Notes: generated by a model from the sequence alone, not told the origin. A stretch of DNA of 64,000 bases from Mucilaginibacter ginkgonis (GCF_009754905.2 NZ_CP066775.1:1736001-1800000); one strand, 5' to 3'; counted from the first letter of the stretch, positions 26,196 to 35,225 are shown. Numbers and translations are program-made.

Positions 26196-27174
26196 GCCGG
26201 GTTTGCTAAGTACAGTGCAGGATTTAGGCCGCTTTAAATATCTGGCCAATGGTGTGCCTGTTAGCGGCGCTATGGACAAGTTATCTGCAGCAATTGCCAA
26301 TATTGCCTGTGGAAACGATATGAATGATGCCGTTATAGAATTTACCTACGCAGACGCAACGTTCACTGCAGAAAACGATCTGATAGTAGCTTATTGCGGA
26401 GGCGGACTTAATTTTAAAGTTGAGGGCCGCGTTTTACCCACAGGCAAGCCCATCTTTATTCCCAAAGGAACAGCAATTACGTCAATACCTGAAACGGAAG
26501 GTTGCCGCACTTATCTGGCAATAGCCGGCGGATGGGATGTGCCTGTGGTTATGGGTAGCAAAAGCACGTGCCTGGTTGCAGGTTTTGGTGGGTATCACGG
26601 ACGGGTGATAAAGAAAGGTGACGCGCTAAAGGCCATCGGTTATAAAAGCGAATTGAGCGAAGCAATTCTAATTGCATTGAAAGGCAGGGATATTAAGTGT
26701 GCTAACTGGAGCATAGCCCGCGATATGTTTGCACCTGCGGATACGAAGTTGATACGCGTTGTGCCAGGACCCGAATTTACACGCTTTGACGCAACCTCTA
26801 TCTTAAATTTTTTGTCACTGCCGTATACGCTTACGCCCGAGAGTAACCGGATGGGTTACCGCTTGGCAGGAGAAAAGTTAGTGAGCACAAACAAGGCGGA
26901 GATGATCTCGACGGCGGTTACACCCGGAACAATCCAGGTAGCAAATGATGGCAGCCCGATCCTTTTAATGGGCGATTGCCAAACCACCGGTGGCTACCCG
27001 CGCATTGCGCAGGTTACAGCGGTAGACTTACCCCTATGTGCCCAACTGAAGCCCGGCGACAATATCTATTTTAAAGAGATAAGCCGCCATGAAGCCGAAA
27101 TGCTTTATCTTGAACGGCACGAAGAATTGAAACAATTACAACTGGCTATAAAAACTAAATACTTACCGGGATGA
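26176..27174 (+). CDS. pxpC: 5-oxoprolinase subunit PxpC (biotin-dependent carboxyltransferase-like)
   Basis: A 332-residue AHS2/KipA-family subunit of 5-oxoprolinase. The opening Lys-Pro-Gly-Leu-Leu-Ser-Thr-Val-Gln-Asp-Leu-Gly-Arg and the later Ser-Asn-Arg-Met-Gly-Tyr-Arg-Leu and Gly-Gly-Tyr-Pro-Arg-Ile-Ala motifs are diagnostic. It is fused to urea amidolyase in some organisms but separate here. It overlaps pxpB by 20 bases and pxpA by 4 bases, so translation is likely coupled. Confidence 0.94.
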   Translation: MQIRINKPGLLSTVQDLGRFKYLANGVPVSGAMDKLSAAIANIACGNDMNDAVIEFTYADATFTAENDLIVAYCGGGLNFKVEGRVLPTGKPIFIPKGTAITSIPETEGCRTYLAIAGGWDVPVVMGSKSTCLVAGFGGYHGRVIKKGDALKAIGYKSELSEAILIALKGRDIKCANWSIARDMFAPADTKLIRVVPGPEFTRFDATSILNFLSLPYTLTPESNRMGYRLAGEKLVSTNKAEMISTAVTPGTIQVANDGSPILLMGDCQTTGGYPRIAQVTAVDLPLCAQLKPGDNIYFKEISRHEAEMLYLERHEELKQLQLAIKTKYLPG

Positions 27175-27932
27175 TCTCTATAGATCTAAACTGCGATATG
27201 GGCGAGGCCTTCGGCAACTACGCTATGCCCAACGACGCTATTTTGATGGATTATATTACATCGGCAAATATTGCCTGTGGCTACCATGCCGGGGATGCGG
27301 CGGTTATGCAGCAAACCGTTTCCCTGGCAGTGCAAAAGGGCGTTGCAATAGGCGCCCACCCGGGCTTGCAAGACCTGCAAGGCTTTGGCCGCAGGGAAAT
27401 GAAAATAAGCGCAGACGAAGCTTACCAGATTACCCTTTACCAGATAGGTGCCCTTGCGGGCTTTGCACAAGCGGCGGGCGGCAAGCTGAACCATGTGAAA
27501 CCGCATGGGGCTTTGTATAACATGGCAGCGAAAGACGCCGCGCTGGCCAAAGCCTTGGCCCGGGGAGTAAAAGATTTTGATGCTGATCTTATATTCTACG
27601 GTTTGGCCAATAGCGAAATGTTAACTGCTGCACAGAGCTTAGGCTTGAAAACAGCGTCGGAGGTTTTTGCCGACCGCACTTATCAGGACGACGGCACCCT
27701 TACCCCGCGCTCGCAACCTAACGCCATGATTACGGACGAAGAGGCATCGATAGCGCAGGTACTGCGAATAGTTACGCAAAGCGAAGTGGTTTCTGTAACC
27801 GGCAAAATAGTAAAGCTAAATGCCGATACACTTTGCTTGCACGGTGATGGCGCGCACGCGGTGCCATTTGCCAAAAAAATAAATGAACGATTAAAAGCCG
27901 AGGGCCTTACCATTAAAGCGCCGCGAATTTGA
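27171..27932 (+). CDS. pxpA: 5-oxoprolinase subunit PxpA (LamB/YcsF family)
   Basis: A 253-residue LamB/YcsF-family subunit with a deacetylase-like barrel. Family landmarks are the N-terminal Ile-Asp-Leu-Asn-Cys-Asp-Met-Gly-Glu-Ala-Phe-Gly, then Asn-Ile-Ala-Cys-Gly-Tyr-His-Ala-Gly-Asp, Gly-Ala-His-Pro-Gly-Leu, Val-Lys-Pro-His-Gly-Ala-Leu-Tyr and the terminal Cys-Leu-His-Gly-Asp-Gly. With PxpB and PxpC it converts 5-oxoproline to glutamate. The ATG overlaps the pxpC stop, and the stop TGA overlaps the TTG start of the next gene. Confidence 0.95.
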   Translation: MISIDLNCDMGEAFGNYAMPNDAILMDYITSANIACGYHAGDAAVMQQTVSLAVQKGVAIGAHPGLQDLQGFGRREMKISADEAYQITLYQIGALAGFAQAAGGKLNHVKPHGALYNMAAKDAALAKALARGVKDFDADLIFYGLANSEMLTAAQSLGLKTASEVFADRTYQDDGTLTPRSQPNAMITDEEASIAQVLRIVTQSEVVSVTGKIVKLNADTLCLHGDGAHAVPFAKKINERLKAEGLTIKAPRI

Positions 27933-29116
27933 GCTCTGCGAAGAAATTTAACTGGAGCGTACTCACAGGCGCCGTTTTCCTGATGGCGTCATCGGCGATC
28001 GGGCCGGGCTTCTTAACGCAAACCGCGTTGTTCACCGCGCAACTGGGCGCCAGTTTTGGTTTTGTGATCCTGCTGTCAATAGTGCTTGACCTCGTCGCCC
28101 AGCTAAATATATGGCGGGTAATATGCATTGCTGATAAACCCGCGCAAGATATCGCCAACCAATTGGTACCCGGCCTTGGTTATGCATTGTCGGTTTTAGT
28201 TTTTCTTGGCGGCATGGCGTTTAATATTGGCAACATCGCAGGTGCTGGCTTGGGGTTGAATGTTTTACTCGGTGTAGGTGTTGGCCAGGGTGCGATCATG
28301 AGCGCCATAATCGCTATTGGAATTTTCATTTACAAAGAAGCCGGTAAGGCGATGGACACCTTTGCCAAAACCCTCGGCTGCCTAAAGATCTTACTGGCCT
28401 TATATGTTGCTTACATAAGCAGCCCGCCCCTGACGGAAGCCGCTGCACGATCGGTCAACCCAACTCAGTTTAGTTTTGCCGCGGTGCTTACCATTGTTGG
28501 CGGAACGGTTGGTGGTTATATAACCTTCGCGGGCGCGCACCGCTTGTTAGACGCCGGGCTAACAGGCCGCCAAAACTTGCCGCAAATAAATAAGGGCGCC
28601 TTGAGCGCGATAGGATTGGCATCTGTTATGCGCATATTATTGTTTCTTGCAGCGCTTGGCGTGGTAAGTGCCGGCAACGTTTTAGACCCTGCTAACCCGG
28701 CTGCGTCGATATTTAAACTATCGGCGGGCCAAATTGGGTATAAACTCTTCGGGCTCATTATGTGGTCTGCAGGTATATCTTCTGTTGTTGGCTCGGCATT
28801 TACATCAGTATCATTCATCAAAAGTTTTAGCCCCGTTATACTGAAATATAACCGGCACATTATCATCGCTTTTATAATTATTGCCTGTGCTATATTCTTG
28901 GTTGTAGGCAAACCGGTAAAATTGTTGGTAGCGGCAGGTGCCGTTAACGGACTAATATTACCATTGGCGTTGGGAACGATGCTGGTGGCCGCTTACGCTA
29001 GTAAAATAGTTGCCAACTATCGCCAACCTCTCTGGCTTACCGTGCTGGGCGTTATCGTGACATTAACGATGGCGTGGATGAGCTATGGCGCTATTATACA
29101 AATCATTAAAAGTTAA
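27929..29116 (+). CDS. NRAMP-family-like transporter linked to 5-oxoprolinase (YcsG type)
   Basis: A 395-residue membrane protein with about eleven hydrophobic helices and an NRAMP-like opening (Ala-Ile-Gly-Pro-Gly-Phe-Leu-Thr-Gln-Thr). The canonical metal-binding Asp-Pro-Gly-Asn of true Mn/Fe transporters is absent, being replaced by Gly-Pro-Gly-Phe. Bacillus subtilis has a similar gene (ycsG) between ycsF and kipI, so this member more likely moves an organic substrate such as 5-oxoproline, or a counter-ion, than a metal; that is inference. The TTG start sits in TTGA, overlapping the pxpA stop by 4 bases. Confidence 0.82.
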   Translation: MSSAKKFNWSVLTGAVFLMASSAIGPGFLTQTALFTAQLGASFGFVILLSIVLDLVAQLNIWRVICIADKPAQDIANQLVPGLGYALSVLVFLGGMAFNIGNIAGAGLGLNVLLGVGVGQGAIMSAIIAIGIFIYKEAGKAMDTFAKTLGCLKILLALYVAYISSPPLTEAAARSVNPTQFSFAAVLTIVGGTVGGYITFAGAHRLLDAGLTGRQNLPQINKGALSAIGLASVMRILLFLAALGVVSAGNVLDPANPAASIFKLSAGQIGYKLFGLIMWSAGISSVVGSAFTSVSFIKSFSPVILKYNRHIIIAFIIIACAIFLVVGKPVKLLVAAGAVNGLILPLALGTMLVAAYASKIVANYRQPLWLTVLGVIVTLTMAWMSYGAIIQIIKS

Positions 29117-29120
29117 GATC

Positions 29121-31667
29121 GTGAAATTTGCTGCCTGTCTTATTATTTCATTATTGATCCTTAAAGCGGCCATTGCGCAGGTTCCTGTAGAAAATGGTGT
29201 ATCATTAAAGCTGGCAACTTACCGGCATAAAATTATTAGCAACATTCAGTACAAGCTGGCATTTAACATTCCGGCGGAAAAATCTGTTGCTTTAACCGGG
29301 ACAGAGGTGCTGACGTTCAACCTCACAGAAAACAGTCAGCCGCTGCAATTGGATTTTAAACAATCTGCAGAAAACTTGACGGCGTTGACGGTAAATGGCA
29401 AGCCATCGATGATAAATTTAACTAATGAACACCTCGTAATAGCTAAGAACGCCTTGGTAAAAGGTGCTAACAGGGTAGCGTTGTCGTTTACATCCGGCGA
29501 TGCTTCGCTAAACCGAAATAATGAATATTTGTATTGCCTGTTTGTGCCAGATCATGCGCGATCCGTCTTCCCCTGTTTTGATCAGCCTGATCTGAAAGCC
29601 AGATTCCTGTTGACACTTACTGTCCCTAAATACTGGCAGGTTTTAGCCAACGGACGCCAAACAGACCACCGGGAAAACAGTACAAGCGTCACCTACCACT
29701 TCGCAAACTCCGACAAGTTACCCACCTATTTATTCTCTTTCACGGCCGGGAAATATACCTATGCGAAACAAAACATCGGCAACCGCGACGCGGAATTTTT
29801 GTATCGGGAAACCGATCCCGCGAAGATCAGGCTAAGCGTAGATTCGGTTTTTATAGACCACAAAAACGCGATTAACTTTTTACAGAATTGGACCGGTAGA
29901 CCTTTCCCCTTTCAAAAAGTTGGCTTTGTTGCCATCCCCGATTTTCAATTTGGCGGCATGGAACATCCGGGCGAGGTGCAGTACAAAGCATCGAGCCTTT
30001 TCCTGGATGAGGGCGCCACACGCGACCAGTTTCTGAGCCGTGCCACGCTAATTTCACACGAAACAGCGCACATGTGGTTCGGTGACATGGTGACCATGCA
30101 ATGGTTCAATGATGTGTGGATGAAAGAGGTGTTTGCCAACTTTATGGCCGACAAGGTAAGCGAGAAGGTTCTGGGCACAGATGAGTTTAACCTGCGCTTT
30201 TTGCAGGACCACTACCCTGCTGCCTACGCCGTAGACCGTACAGCGGGAGCAAATCCCATCCGCCAGCAGCTTGATAATCTGCAGGATGCCGGCTCGCTGT
30301 ATGGTAACATTATCTACCACAAAGCACCCATTATGATGCGCCAGCTGGAACTGTTGATGGGCAAAGAGCACTTTCGCGCCGGCATACGGGAATATCTTAA
30401 AAAGTATGCTTACGGCAACGCCACCTGGGATAACCTGATCGGCATTTTGAGCAAATATACAAGGGCCGATCTTTACAAATGGAACAGAGTTTGGGTAAAC
30501 CAGCCGGGCCGGCCTGTTTTTGATAGCCGCATTACTTACAGCGGGAACCAAATAACAGGTTTTGACATCACCCAAACCGCAGAACAAAAACCCGAACGCA
30601 TTTGGCCGCAAAATTTTAGTGTCACCTTGGTTTATGCCAATACAAAACGCCCGATTAAGCTAAAGATGGATAAGCAACTGGTAAGCGTAAGCCAGGCCAT
30701 TGGTTTAGAAAAGCCGTTGTACATTATCTATAATTCTGACGGGTATGGCTATGGACTATTTCCGAATGATGCCGGGGCAAATGCCGGTTTATATAACCGC
30801 ACTAACACCACAGAAAGGTCATCGCTTTACATTGGTGATTATGAGAATATGCTGGCAGGCCGTTATTTTAAACCTGCCGAACTTTTAGAACTTTACAAGA
30901 ATGGCCTTACTGCTGAAACAAACGAAAGCAGCCTGCGCTTGCTGACAAATTATTTCGGCAATATCTATTGGGAGTTTTTAACTGCGCAGCAGCGCGCTGC
31001 TGTTTCTGCCGGTCTGGAGCAAGCGTTATGGAACGCAATGACAATTCAAACAGCAGCAAACAATAAGAAAATATTGTTCAAAGCATATCAGGATATTTAT
31101 ACTTCGGGCGATGCGCTAAAACAGATACATAACATTTGGGAAACGCAAAAAGCGCCGGAAGGAGTTAAACTGACTGAAGATGACTACACCTCGCTGGCGC
31201 TTTCATTAGCGTTAAAGGGCTATAACGCCCACGACATCTTACCTGTACAGATCGGCCGGGTAAAGAACGATGAGCGCAAAAAACGTTTGGAATTTATGCT
31301 GCCTGCACTATCGCAGGATGTGCGCGAACGCGACGCATTCTTTGCAAGCCTTGCCGACCGGAAAAACCGCCAGAAGGAAGCTTGGGTTACAGCGGCTTTA
31401 AGTTACCTTAACCACCCGTTGCGGCAGTCAATTTCTGTGAAATATTTACAAAAGAGTTTGGATATGGTAGAAGAGATACAACAAACCGGCGACCTGTTTT
31501 TCCCGCAGTCGTGGCTGGCCTCCATTTTCAGCAGCTACCAAAGCGAAGAGGCCGCTAGTATCGTGAAGGACTTTTTAGCAAGCCACCCAAACTATAACCC
31601 AAAACTTAAAGCAAAAATTCAACAAGCAACAGATAACCTGATGCGCGCGCAGACTTTAGTAAGGTAA
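29121..31667 (+). CDS. Secreted M1-family aminopeptidase
   Basis: An 848-residue zinc metallopeptidase of family M1. A signal peptide (hydrophobic 4-18, cleavage after Ala-Ile-Ala-Gln near 21) points to export. The exopeptidase motif Gly-Gly-Met-Glu-His lies near residue 278. The zinc site is His313-Glu-x-x-His317 with the third ligand Glu336 in Lys-Glu-Val-Phe-Ala-Asn. The C-terminal ERAP1-like helical domain is present. Start is GTG 29121, four bases after the transporter stop; the frame is open upstream inside that gene but yields no signal peptide. As the last gene of the pxp operon it may release N-terminal residues, including pyroglutamate precursors, from peptides. Confidence 0.92.
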   Translation: MKFAACLIISLLILKAAIAQVPVENGVSLKLATYRHKIISNIQYKLAFNIPAEKSVALTGTEVLTFNLTENSQPLQLDFKQSAENLTALTVNGKPSMINLTNEHLVIAKNALVKGANRVALSFTSGDASLNRNNEYLYCLFVPDHARSVFPCFDQPDLKARFLLTLTVPKYWQVLANGRQTDHRENSTSVTYHFANSDKLPTYLFSFTAGKYTYAKQNIGNRDAEFLYRETDPAKIRLSVDSVFIDHKNAINFLQNWTGRPFPFQKVGFVAIPDFQFGGMEHPGEVQYKASSLFLDEGATRDQFLSRATLISHETAHMWFGDMVTMQWFNDVWMKEVFANFMADKVSEKVLGTDEFNLRFLQDHYPAAYAVDRTAGANPIRQQLDNLQDAGSLYGNIIYHKAPIMMRQLELLMGKEHFRAGIREYLKKYAYGNATWDNLIGILSKYTRADLYKWNRVWVNQPGRPVFDSRITYSGNQITGFDITQTAEQKPERIWPQNFSVTLVYANTKRPIKLKMDKQLVSVSQAIGLEKPLYIIYNSDGYGYGLFPNDAGANAGLYNRTNTTERSSLYIGDYENMLAGRYFKPAELLELYKNGLTAETNESSLRLLTNYFGNIYWEFLTAQQRAAVSAGLEQALWNAMTIQTAANNKKILFKAYQDIYTSGDALKQIHNIWETQKAPEGVKLTEDDYTSLALSLALKGYNAHDILPVQIGRVKNDERKKRLEFMLPALSQDVRERDAFFASLADRKNRQKEAWVTAALSYLNHPLRQSISVKYLQKSLDMVEEIQQTGDLFFPQSWLASIFSSYQSEEAASIVKDFLASHPNYNPKLKAKIQQATDNLMRAQTLVR

Positions 31668-31672
31668 ACGCT

Positions 31673-32236
31673 CTAAAGATTTGCCAGTTTAAAATAGCCA
31701 AGATGGATCTCATCTTCTGCTTGCTCTTCTGTTGGTGTTATCCTCAGCGTAAACCGTTGCTTTTCCCAAGCCGGCAAAATGTCTTCTATTTCGTAAATGT
31801 CATCCACGTCTACGCCAAACTTATCATCGATATGCGAGTTGGCGCCTTCGAAATGTACGGTCTTGAAAAATTCGGTCTCTTTAGCCCATGCAATAGCCTT
31901 GCTCATGTTTGGCTGCACAGTAACCAGCTTCTTATGCGGCTCGTCAAATAAACCACGCTGATAACCGCCAAGGTTGATAAAGAACAGTTTAGCATCGGTA
32001 TTACCTGTCTGCTCGTTGCTTCCTTTTTCGACAACCTCGATTTTATATCCCCCCACATAATTTACCTCGCGCCAGGCATCAACATGGATGCGTCCGTTGG
32101 CTTCGGGCCAAAACTTAATGATACCCGGCACCAGTTCTTTTAACGAGGTGCCTACGCTAAAAAAGATGTCGTGTTGTTCTGTATGGCGTCCCGGCGGGCA
32201 GCAGCCAAGCATCAGCATAAATAGTTTGTTGTTCAT
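31673..32236 (-). CDS. DUF1543-domain protein
   Basis: A 187-residue protein of the DUF1543 family, recognised by its start Lys-Leu-Phe-Met-Leu-Met-Leu-Gly-Cys-Cys-Pro-Pro-Gly-Arg-His-Thr-Glu-Gln-His-Asp. Two related halves are suggested (about 1-85 and 90-187). No signal peptide or membrane helix is seen. The function is unknown. It converges on the aminopeptidase gene, their stops being 5 bases apart, so the two genes share a 3' region. Confidence 0.82.
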   Translation of the reverse strand: MNNKLFMLMLGCCPPGRHTEQHDIFFSVGTSLKELVPGIIKFWPEANGRIHVDAWREVNYVGGYKIEVVEKGSNEQTGNTDAKLFFINLGGYQRGLFDEPHKKLVTVQPNMSKAIAWAKETEFFKTVHFEGANSHIDDKFGVDVDDIYEIEDILPAWEKQRFTLRITPTEEQAEDEIHLGYFKLANL

Positions 32237-32338
32237 TGCGGGTTGAAATTATGCAGGCAAATTACTTACTTTTAAAAAGATGAAGAGCGTGTTTTAATTT
32301 AATTACCTTAAGATATTGCCTCACCGGGATTACCAATT

Positions 32339-32779
32339 ATGGAGACCATCGAAATAAAAAAACAAAGCAAGCGTATCTTCGCGCAAGAGGCTAACCTCTC
32401 CGGTTCCAGATTTCACAACGCAATGTTGAACGATTGGGACCTGAATGATGTTGCCATGTGCAATCTAAAGATCGTTAATGCCAACCTTAGCGACCTGGAA
32501 ATCGAAGGCGCGCAAATGGGCGGCGCGTACATCCACAATGTAGGCGGGCCTCCCGAAGGTCACCCTGCATACGACCCAAACTTTAAACAGCGCCCAGTTA
32601 AGTTTGAAGATTGTAATTTAAATAATAGTACAATGTCTGATTGTTACCTCGGATCTTTCACCATTACGAACTGTAACCTCACTAACGCGAAGATCGAAGA
32701 TTGCAACCTGGCCGGAATGACCATCAACGGCATCCTGGTTTCGGACCTGTTAGCAGCCTATCGTAACGCCGTTAAATAA
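32339..32779 (+). CDS. Pentapeptide-repeat protein
   Basis: A 146-residue protein with two blocks of pentapeptide repeats of the A(D/N)LXX type: residues about 18-62 (Ala-Asn-Leu-Ser-Gly, Ala-Asn-Leu-Ser-Asp, Leu-Glu-Ile-Glu-Gly) and 90-130 (Cys-Asn-Leu-Asn-Asn, Cys-Tyr-Leu-Gly-Ser, Cys-Asn-Leu-Thr-Asn, Cys-Asn-Leu-Ala-Gly). A non-repeat insert (Gly-Gly-Pro-Pro-Glu-Gly-His-Pro) lies between them. The right-handed beta helix may mimic DNA, as in gyrase-protecting Qnr proteins, but nothing shows that here. It converges on the VOC/MFS genes. Confidence 0.82.
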   Translation: METIEIKKQSKRIFAQEANLSGSRFHNAMLNDWDLNDVAMCNLKIVNANLSDLEIEGAQMGGAYIHNVGGPPEGHPAYDPNFKQRPVKFEDCNLNNSTMSDCYLGSFTITNCNLTNAKIEDCNLAGMTINGILVSDLLAAYRNAVK

Positions 32780-32782
32780 AGT

Positions 32783-33139
32783 CTATTCCTGGTGCAGGCT
32801 TAAGCGGTTACCATCTGGATCTATAACGGCGGCAAATCTGCCCCATGGCGTCTGGTCTATCGGCTCTGCTTTTATGCCTTTGCTTTGAAGGGTGGCAAGC
32901 TCGGCATCAAGATCGTTGCAGTGGATAACAAATCCACGGAGGCTGCCTACGGGCATTTCGGGGAACCAGGTTACCAGCGCTATTGTCGTATGCGGCGCGC
33001 CGGGCAAAGCCATTTGTACCCATTTTTGATCAGGGCCCAAAGGCGCCTCAATGATCAGTTCAAAACCAAATTTCAGATAAAATTCTTTAGCGCGCTGTTG
33101 GTCGCTTACCGGGATTGAAACAATGCTAATGTGGTTCAT
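32783..33139 (-). CDS. VOC-family (glyoxalase superfamily) protein
   Basis: A 118-residue VOC protein: Val-Ser-Ile-Pro-Val-Ser-Asp-Gln-Gln-Arg-Ala-Lys-Glu-Phe-Tyr at the start and Ile-Asp-Pro-Asp-Gly-Asn-Arg-Leu-Ser-Leu at the end, with His-x and Glu/Gln metal-ligand positions. The substrate is unknown. It starts 2 bases after the MFS transporter stop and is therefore its operon partner. Confidence 0.86.
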   Translation of the reverse strand: MNHISIVSIPVSDQQRAKEFYLKFGFELIIEAPLGPDQKWVQMALPGAPHTTIALVTWFPEMPVGSLRGFVIHCNDLDAELATLQSKGIKAEPIDQTPWGRFAAVIDPDGNRLSLHQE

Positions 33140-33141
33140 AT

Positions 33142-34464
33142 TTAGTGGGTTATGTGGCTTATATGATTATCTTCCATTTTAGTATGCTTGTCACTATCAG
33201 GAATAAAAGCACTGACGATTAACGATACTACAGAACAGGCCGTTATATACCAGAAGAACCATTCAGCATGGCCTGCTACTTTAAAGTTTAAGGCAACAGA
33301 CTCGGCAGTCCCGCCAAAAATCGCAACGGATAAGGCATAAGGAAAACTTACACCCAGCGAGCGGATGTTGGCCGGAAACAGTTCTGCTTTGATGATGGCA
33401 GATATAGAAGTGCAAAAACTTAAGATAACCAGTGCCGCTACAATGAGCAGGGTTGCCGTATAAAAATCATGCGTGCGGCCAAGCGCTGTCATAATAGGAT
33501 AAGTGGTAACCATACTGACAACGCCGTAAATCACCATCAATCTTTTTCGGCCGATCTTATCGCTTAACAATCCGGATAATGGCTGCGCTATCATGAACAC
33601 AATAAGCGCGATCATGGTAATGGTGGTCGACTCATTCTTGGTGAAGCCTGCCGTATTGACCAGGAACTTTTGTATATAAGTTGTGAACGTATAAAACGCC
33701 ACTGTTGTGCCGATGGTAAAGCCTACGATCAATAACAGTTCTTTTTTGTATTTCAACAGTTCTGCAAAGCTACCTTTGCGCGACTCGGCAACGGTTTCAT
33801 TTTTAAATGACTCCGTTTCAGGTAAACTGCGGCGTAAATAAATGGCAGAGAAAGCCAGCAACGCGCCTAAGCCAAAAGGTATGCGCCACCCCCATTCGCC
33901 CAATTGCGCGGGGGTTAAAAATATGCGCTGTAAAGCAAGTAGTATCGTTAACGCGATGATCTGGCCTAAACATGATGTTACGTACTGAAAGCTGGAGTAG
34001 AACCCTCTGCGATGTTTGGGGGCTATCTCGCTCAGATAAGTTGCCGCCGTTCCATACTCGCCGCCAATGCTTAAACCTTGCAACATGCGCGCAAGTACCA
34101 GGATGATAGGCGCGGCAATCCCTATGGTATTGAAGTTGGGCACAAAGGTGATCATTAGCGAGCCGCCGCTCATCATTAAAACAGACAAGGTTAGGGCCGC
34201 TTTGCGGCCTTTTTTATCTGCATAAGTGCCCATGATCCACCCGCCAATAGGGCGCATTAAAAAACCGATGGCGAAAATGCCGGCTGTATTAAGCAACTGG
34301 GCGGTCTGATTTGCTTTGGGGAAGAACGCCGCGCCGAAGTACAACGCGAAAACAGAATAGGCATACCAATCGTACCACTCCACCAAGTTACCAACAGAGC
34401 CGCCGAAAATGGCTTTGGCTTGTTGCCTTATAATTTGTGACCTGGTAAGTTTGACGGGCTGCAT
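33142..34464 (-). CDS. MFS transporter, metabolite:H+ symporter (KgtP/ProP-like) family
   Basis: A 440-residue inner-membrane symporter with 12 helices. MHS-subfamily signatures are Gly-Asn-Leu-Val-Glu-Trp-Tyr-Asp-Trp-Tyr-Ala-Tyr in helix 1, Arg-Pro-Ile-Gly-Gly-Trp-x-x-Gly-x-Tyr-Ala-Asp-Lys-Lys-Gly-Arg in loop 2-3, and Gly-Leu-Ser-Ile-Gly-Gly-Glu-Tyr-Gly in helix 4-5. Relatives carry alpha-ketoglutarate, citrate, proline/betaine or shikimate; the closest substrate cannot be chosen by eye. ATG 34464 (Met-Gln-Pro-Val-Lys-Leu) is preferred; an in-frame start at 34479 is possible. It is divergent from the fulvocin-like cassette. Confidence 0.9.
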   Translation of the reverse strand: MQPVKLTRSQIIRQQAKAIFGGSVGNLVEWYDWYAYSVFALYFGAAFFPKANQTAQLLNTAGIFAIGFLMRPIGGWIMGTYADKKGRKAALTLSVLMMSGGSLMITFVPNFNTIGIAAPIILVLARMLQGLSIGGEYGTAATYLSEIAPKHRRGFYSSFQYVTSCLGQIIALTILLALQRIFLTPAQLGEWGWRIPFGLGALLAFSAIYLRRSLPETESFKNETVAESRKGSFAELLKYKKELLLIVGFTIGTTVAFYTFTTYIQKFLVNTAGFTKNESTTITMIALIVFMIAQPLSGLLSDKIGRKRLMVIYGVVSMVTTYPIMTALGRTHDFYTATLLIVAALVILSFCTSISAIIKAELFPANIRSLGVSFPYALSVAIFGGTAESVALNFKVAGHAEWFFWYITACSVVSLIVSAFIPDSDKHTKMEDNHISHITH

Positions 34465-34499
34465 GGCTAAAAGTATCAATTTGCGGCGGACAAAAACAA

Positions 34500-34530
34500 T
34501 TGCGCTGCTGCAAAAAATAAAATAAATTTG
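34500..34530 (+). promoter_or_regulatory. Predicted promoter of the fulvocin-like cassette (TTG-N20-TAAATTTG)
   Basis: TTG at 34500-34502 and TAAATTTG at 34523-34530 are separated by 20 bases, the ideal Bacteroidota spacing. The box ends 47 bases before the ATG at 34578, leaving a very AT-rich leader that contains alternating TATA runs. Confidence 0.6.
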
Positions 34531-34577
34531 GATTTTAATATATAATATATATTAGTTTCTCTAAACTAAACAATATT

Positions 34578-35225
34578 ATGAAATCAAAAATTATCCTAAC
34601 GGCCTTAACCGCAGTTCTTTTTTTCTCATGTAAAAAAGAACAACAAAGCAATGTTGCGAATGATGTCAACACCTCAAAAACGATTGCCACACAAAGTATC
34701 AACTCAGCTCTTATTCGAGAGGTAACAAGTCTTCCAACTTACAGCGAAAGAAAATCTGCTTATGTAAAAATGCTTAGTGATTACGAAAAGTACACTGTCT
34801 GGAATACGCGCTTCCAAGATGCTATCTCCTCTCATGCTTTCAATGCGGAACAGCTAGGACTCATTAAAGAAGTGGTTGCAAAAGTCACTCCCGTTTTTTT
34901 CACTGATACATTAGTGCGCAATACTAACGGTTTCTTTTTTGCTGATTGGAAAATTCGTGCTAAAGAACATTTTTCGTTGGCTCAATTAAAGTATTTGTTG
35001 AGCGATATAATTATCTTTAATAAGAGTGACTTTGTAAAATTGGGTAGCGAAGATATTACAATACAACAGGCTGTTGTTAAAACAATGAATGTGCCAGCAA
35101 GTTGCGGTTGCAGTATGCAATCAGATTGGTGCGGTACTGCATATGGCTGCTATGGCAGGTCTTGTAGTCATGACACCGGTTGTGGGACGTTATTGCAATA
35201 TGATTGCAATGGTCTTTGTTATTAA
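34578..35225 (+). CDS. Fulvocin C-related bacteriocin precursor (lipoprotein with eight-Cys C-terminal core)
   Basis: A 215-residue protein with a lipoprotein signal (lipobox Phe-Phe-Ser-Cys, Cys18), a helical middle region of about 150 residues, and a cysteine-rich end. Residues 174-215 hold eight cysteines (176, 178, 185, 191, 196, 202, 210, 214). The order Ala-Ser-Cys-x-Cys-Ser...Ser-Asp-aromatic-Cys resembles the start of fulvocin C, the 45-residue four-disulfide bacteriocin of Myxococcus fulvus (compared from memory). The core is likely released by cleavage before Ala174 or Cys176, but no protease is encoded alongside. Codon use is AT-rich, unlike the surrounding genes. It overlaps the next gene. 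Toxicity is inferred, not shown. Confidence 0.75.
   Translation: MKSKIILTALTAVLFFSCKKEQQSNVANDVNTSKTIATQSINSALIREVTSLPTYSERKSAYVKMLSDYEKYTVWNTRFQDAISSHAFNAEQLGLIKEVVAKVTPVFFTDTLVRNTNGFFFADWKIRAKEHFSLAQLKYLLSDIIIFNKSDFVKLGSEDITIQQAVVKTMNVPASCGCSMQSDWCGTAYGCYGRSCSHDTGCGTLLQYDCNGLCY

Noticed and set aside
27929-29116. Manganese/iron NRAMP transporter
   Set aside because: The metal-binding Asp-Pro-Gly-Asn of true NRAMP proteins is missing and the gene is locked into a 5-oxoprolinase operon.
30054-30611. 185-codon minus-strand frame inside the M1 aminopeptidase gene
   Set aside because: Overlaps the zinc-binding domain of a well-supported gene and shows no recognisable protein pattern.
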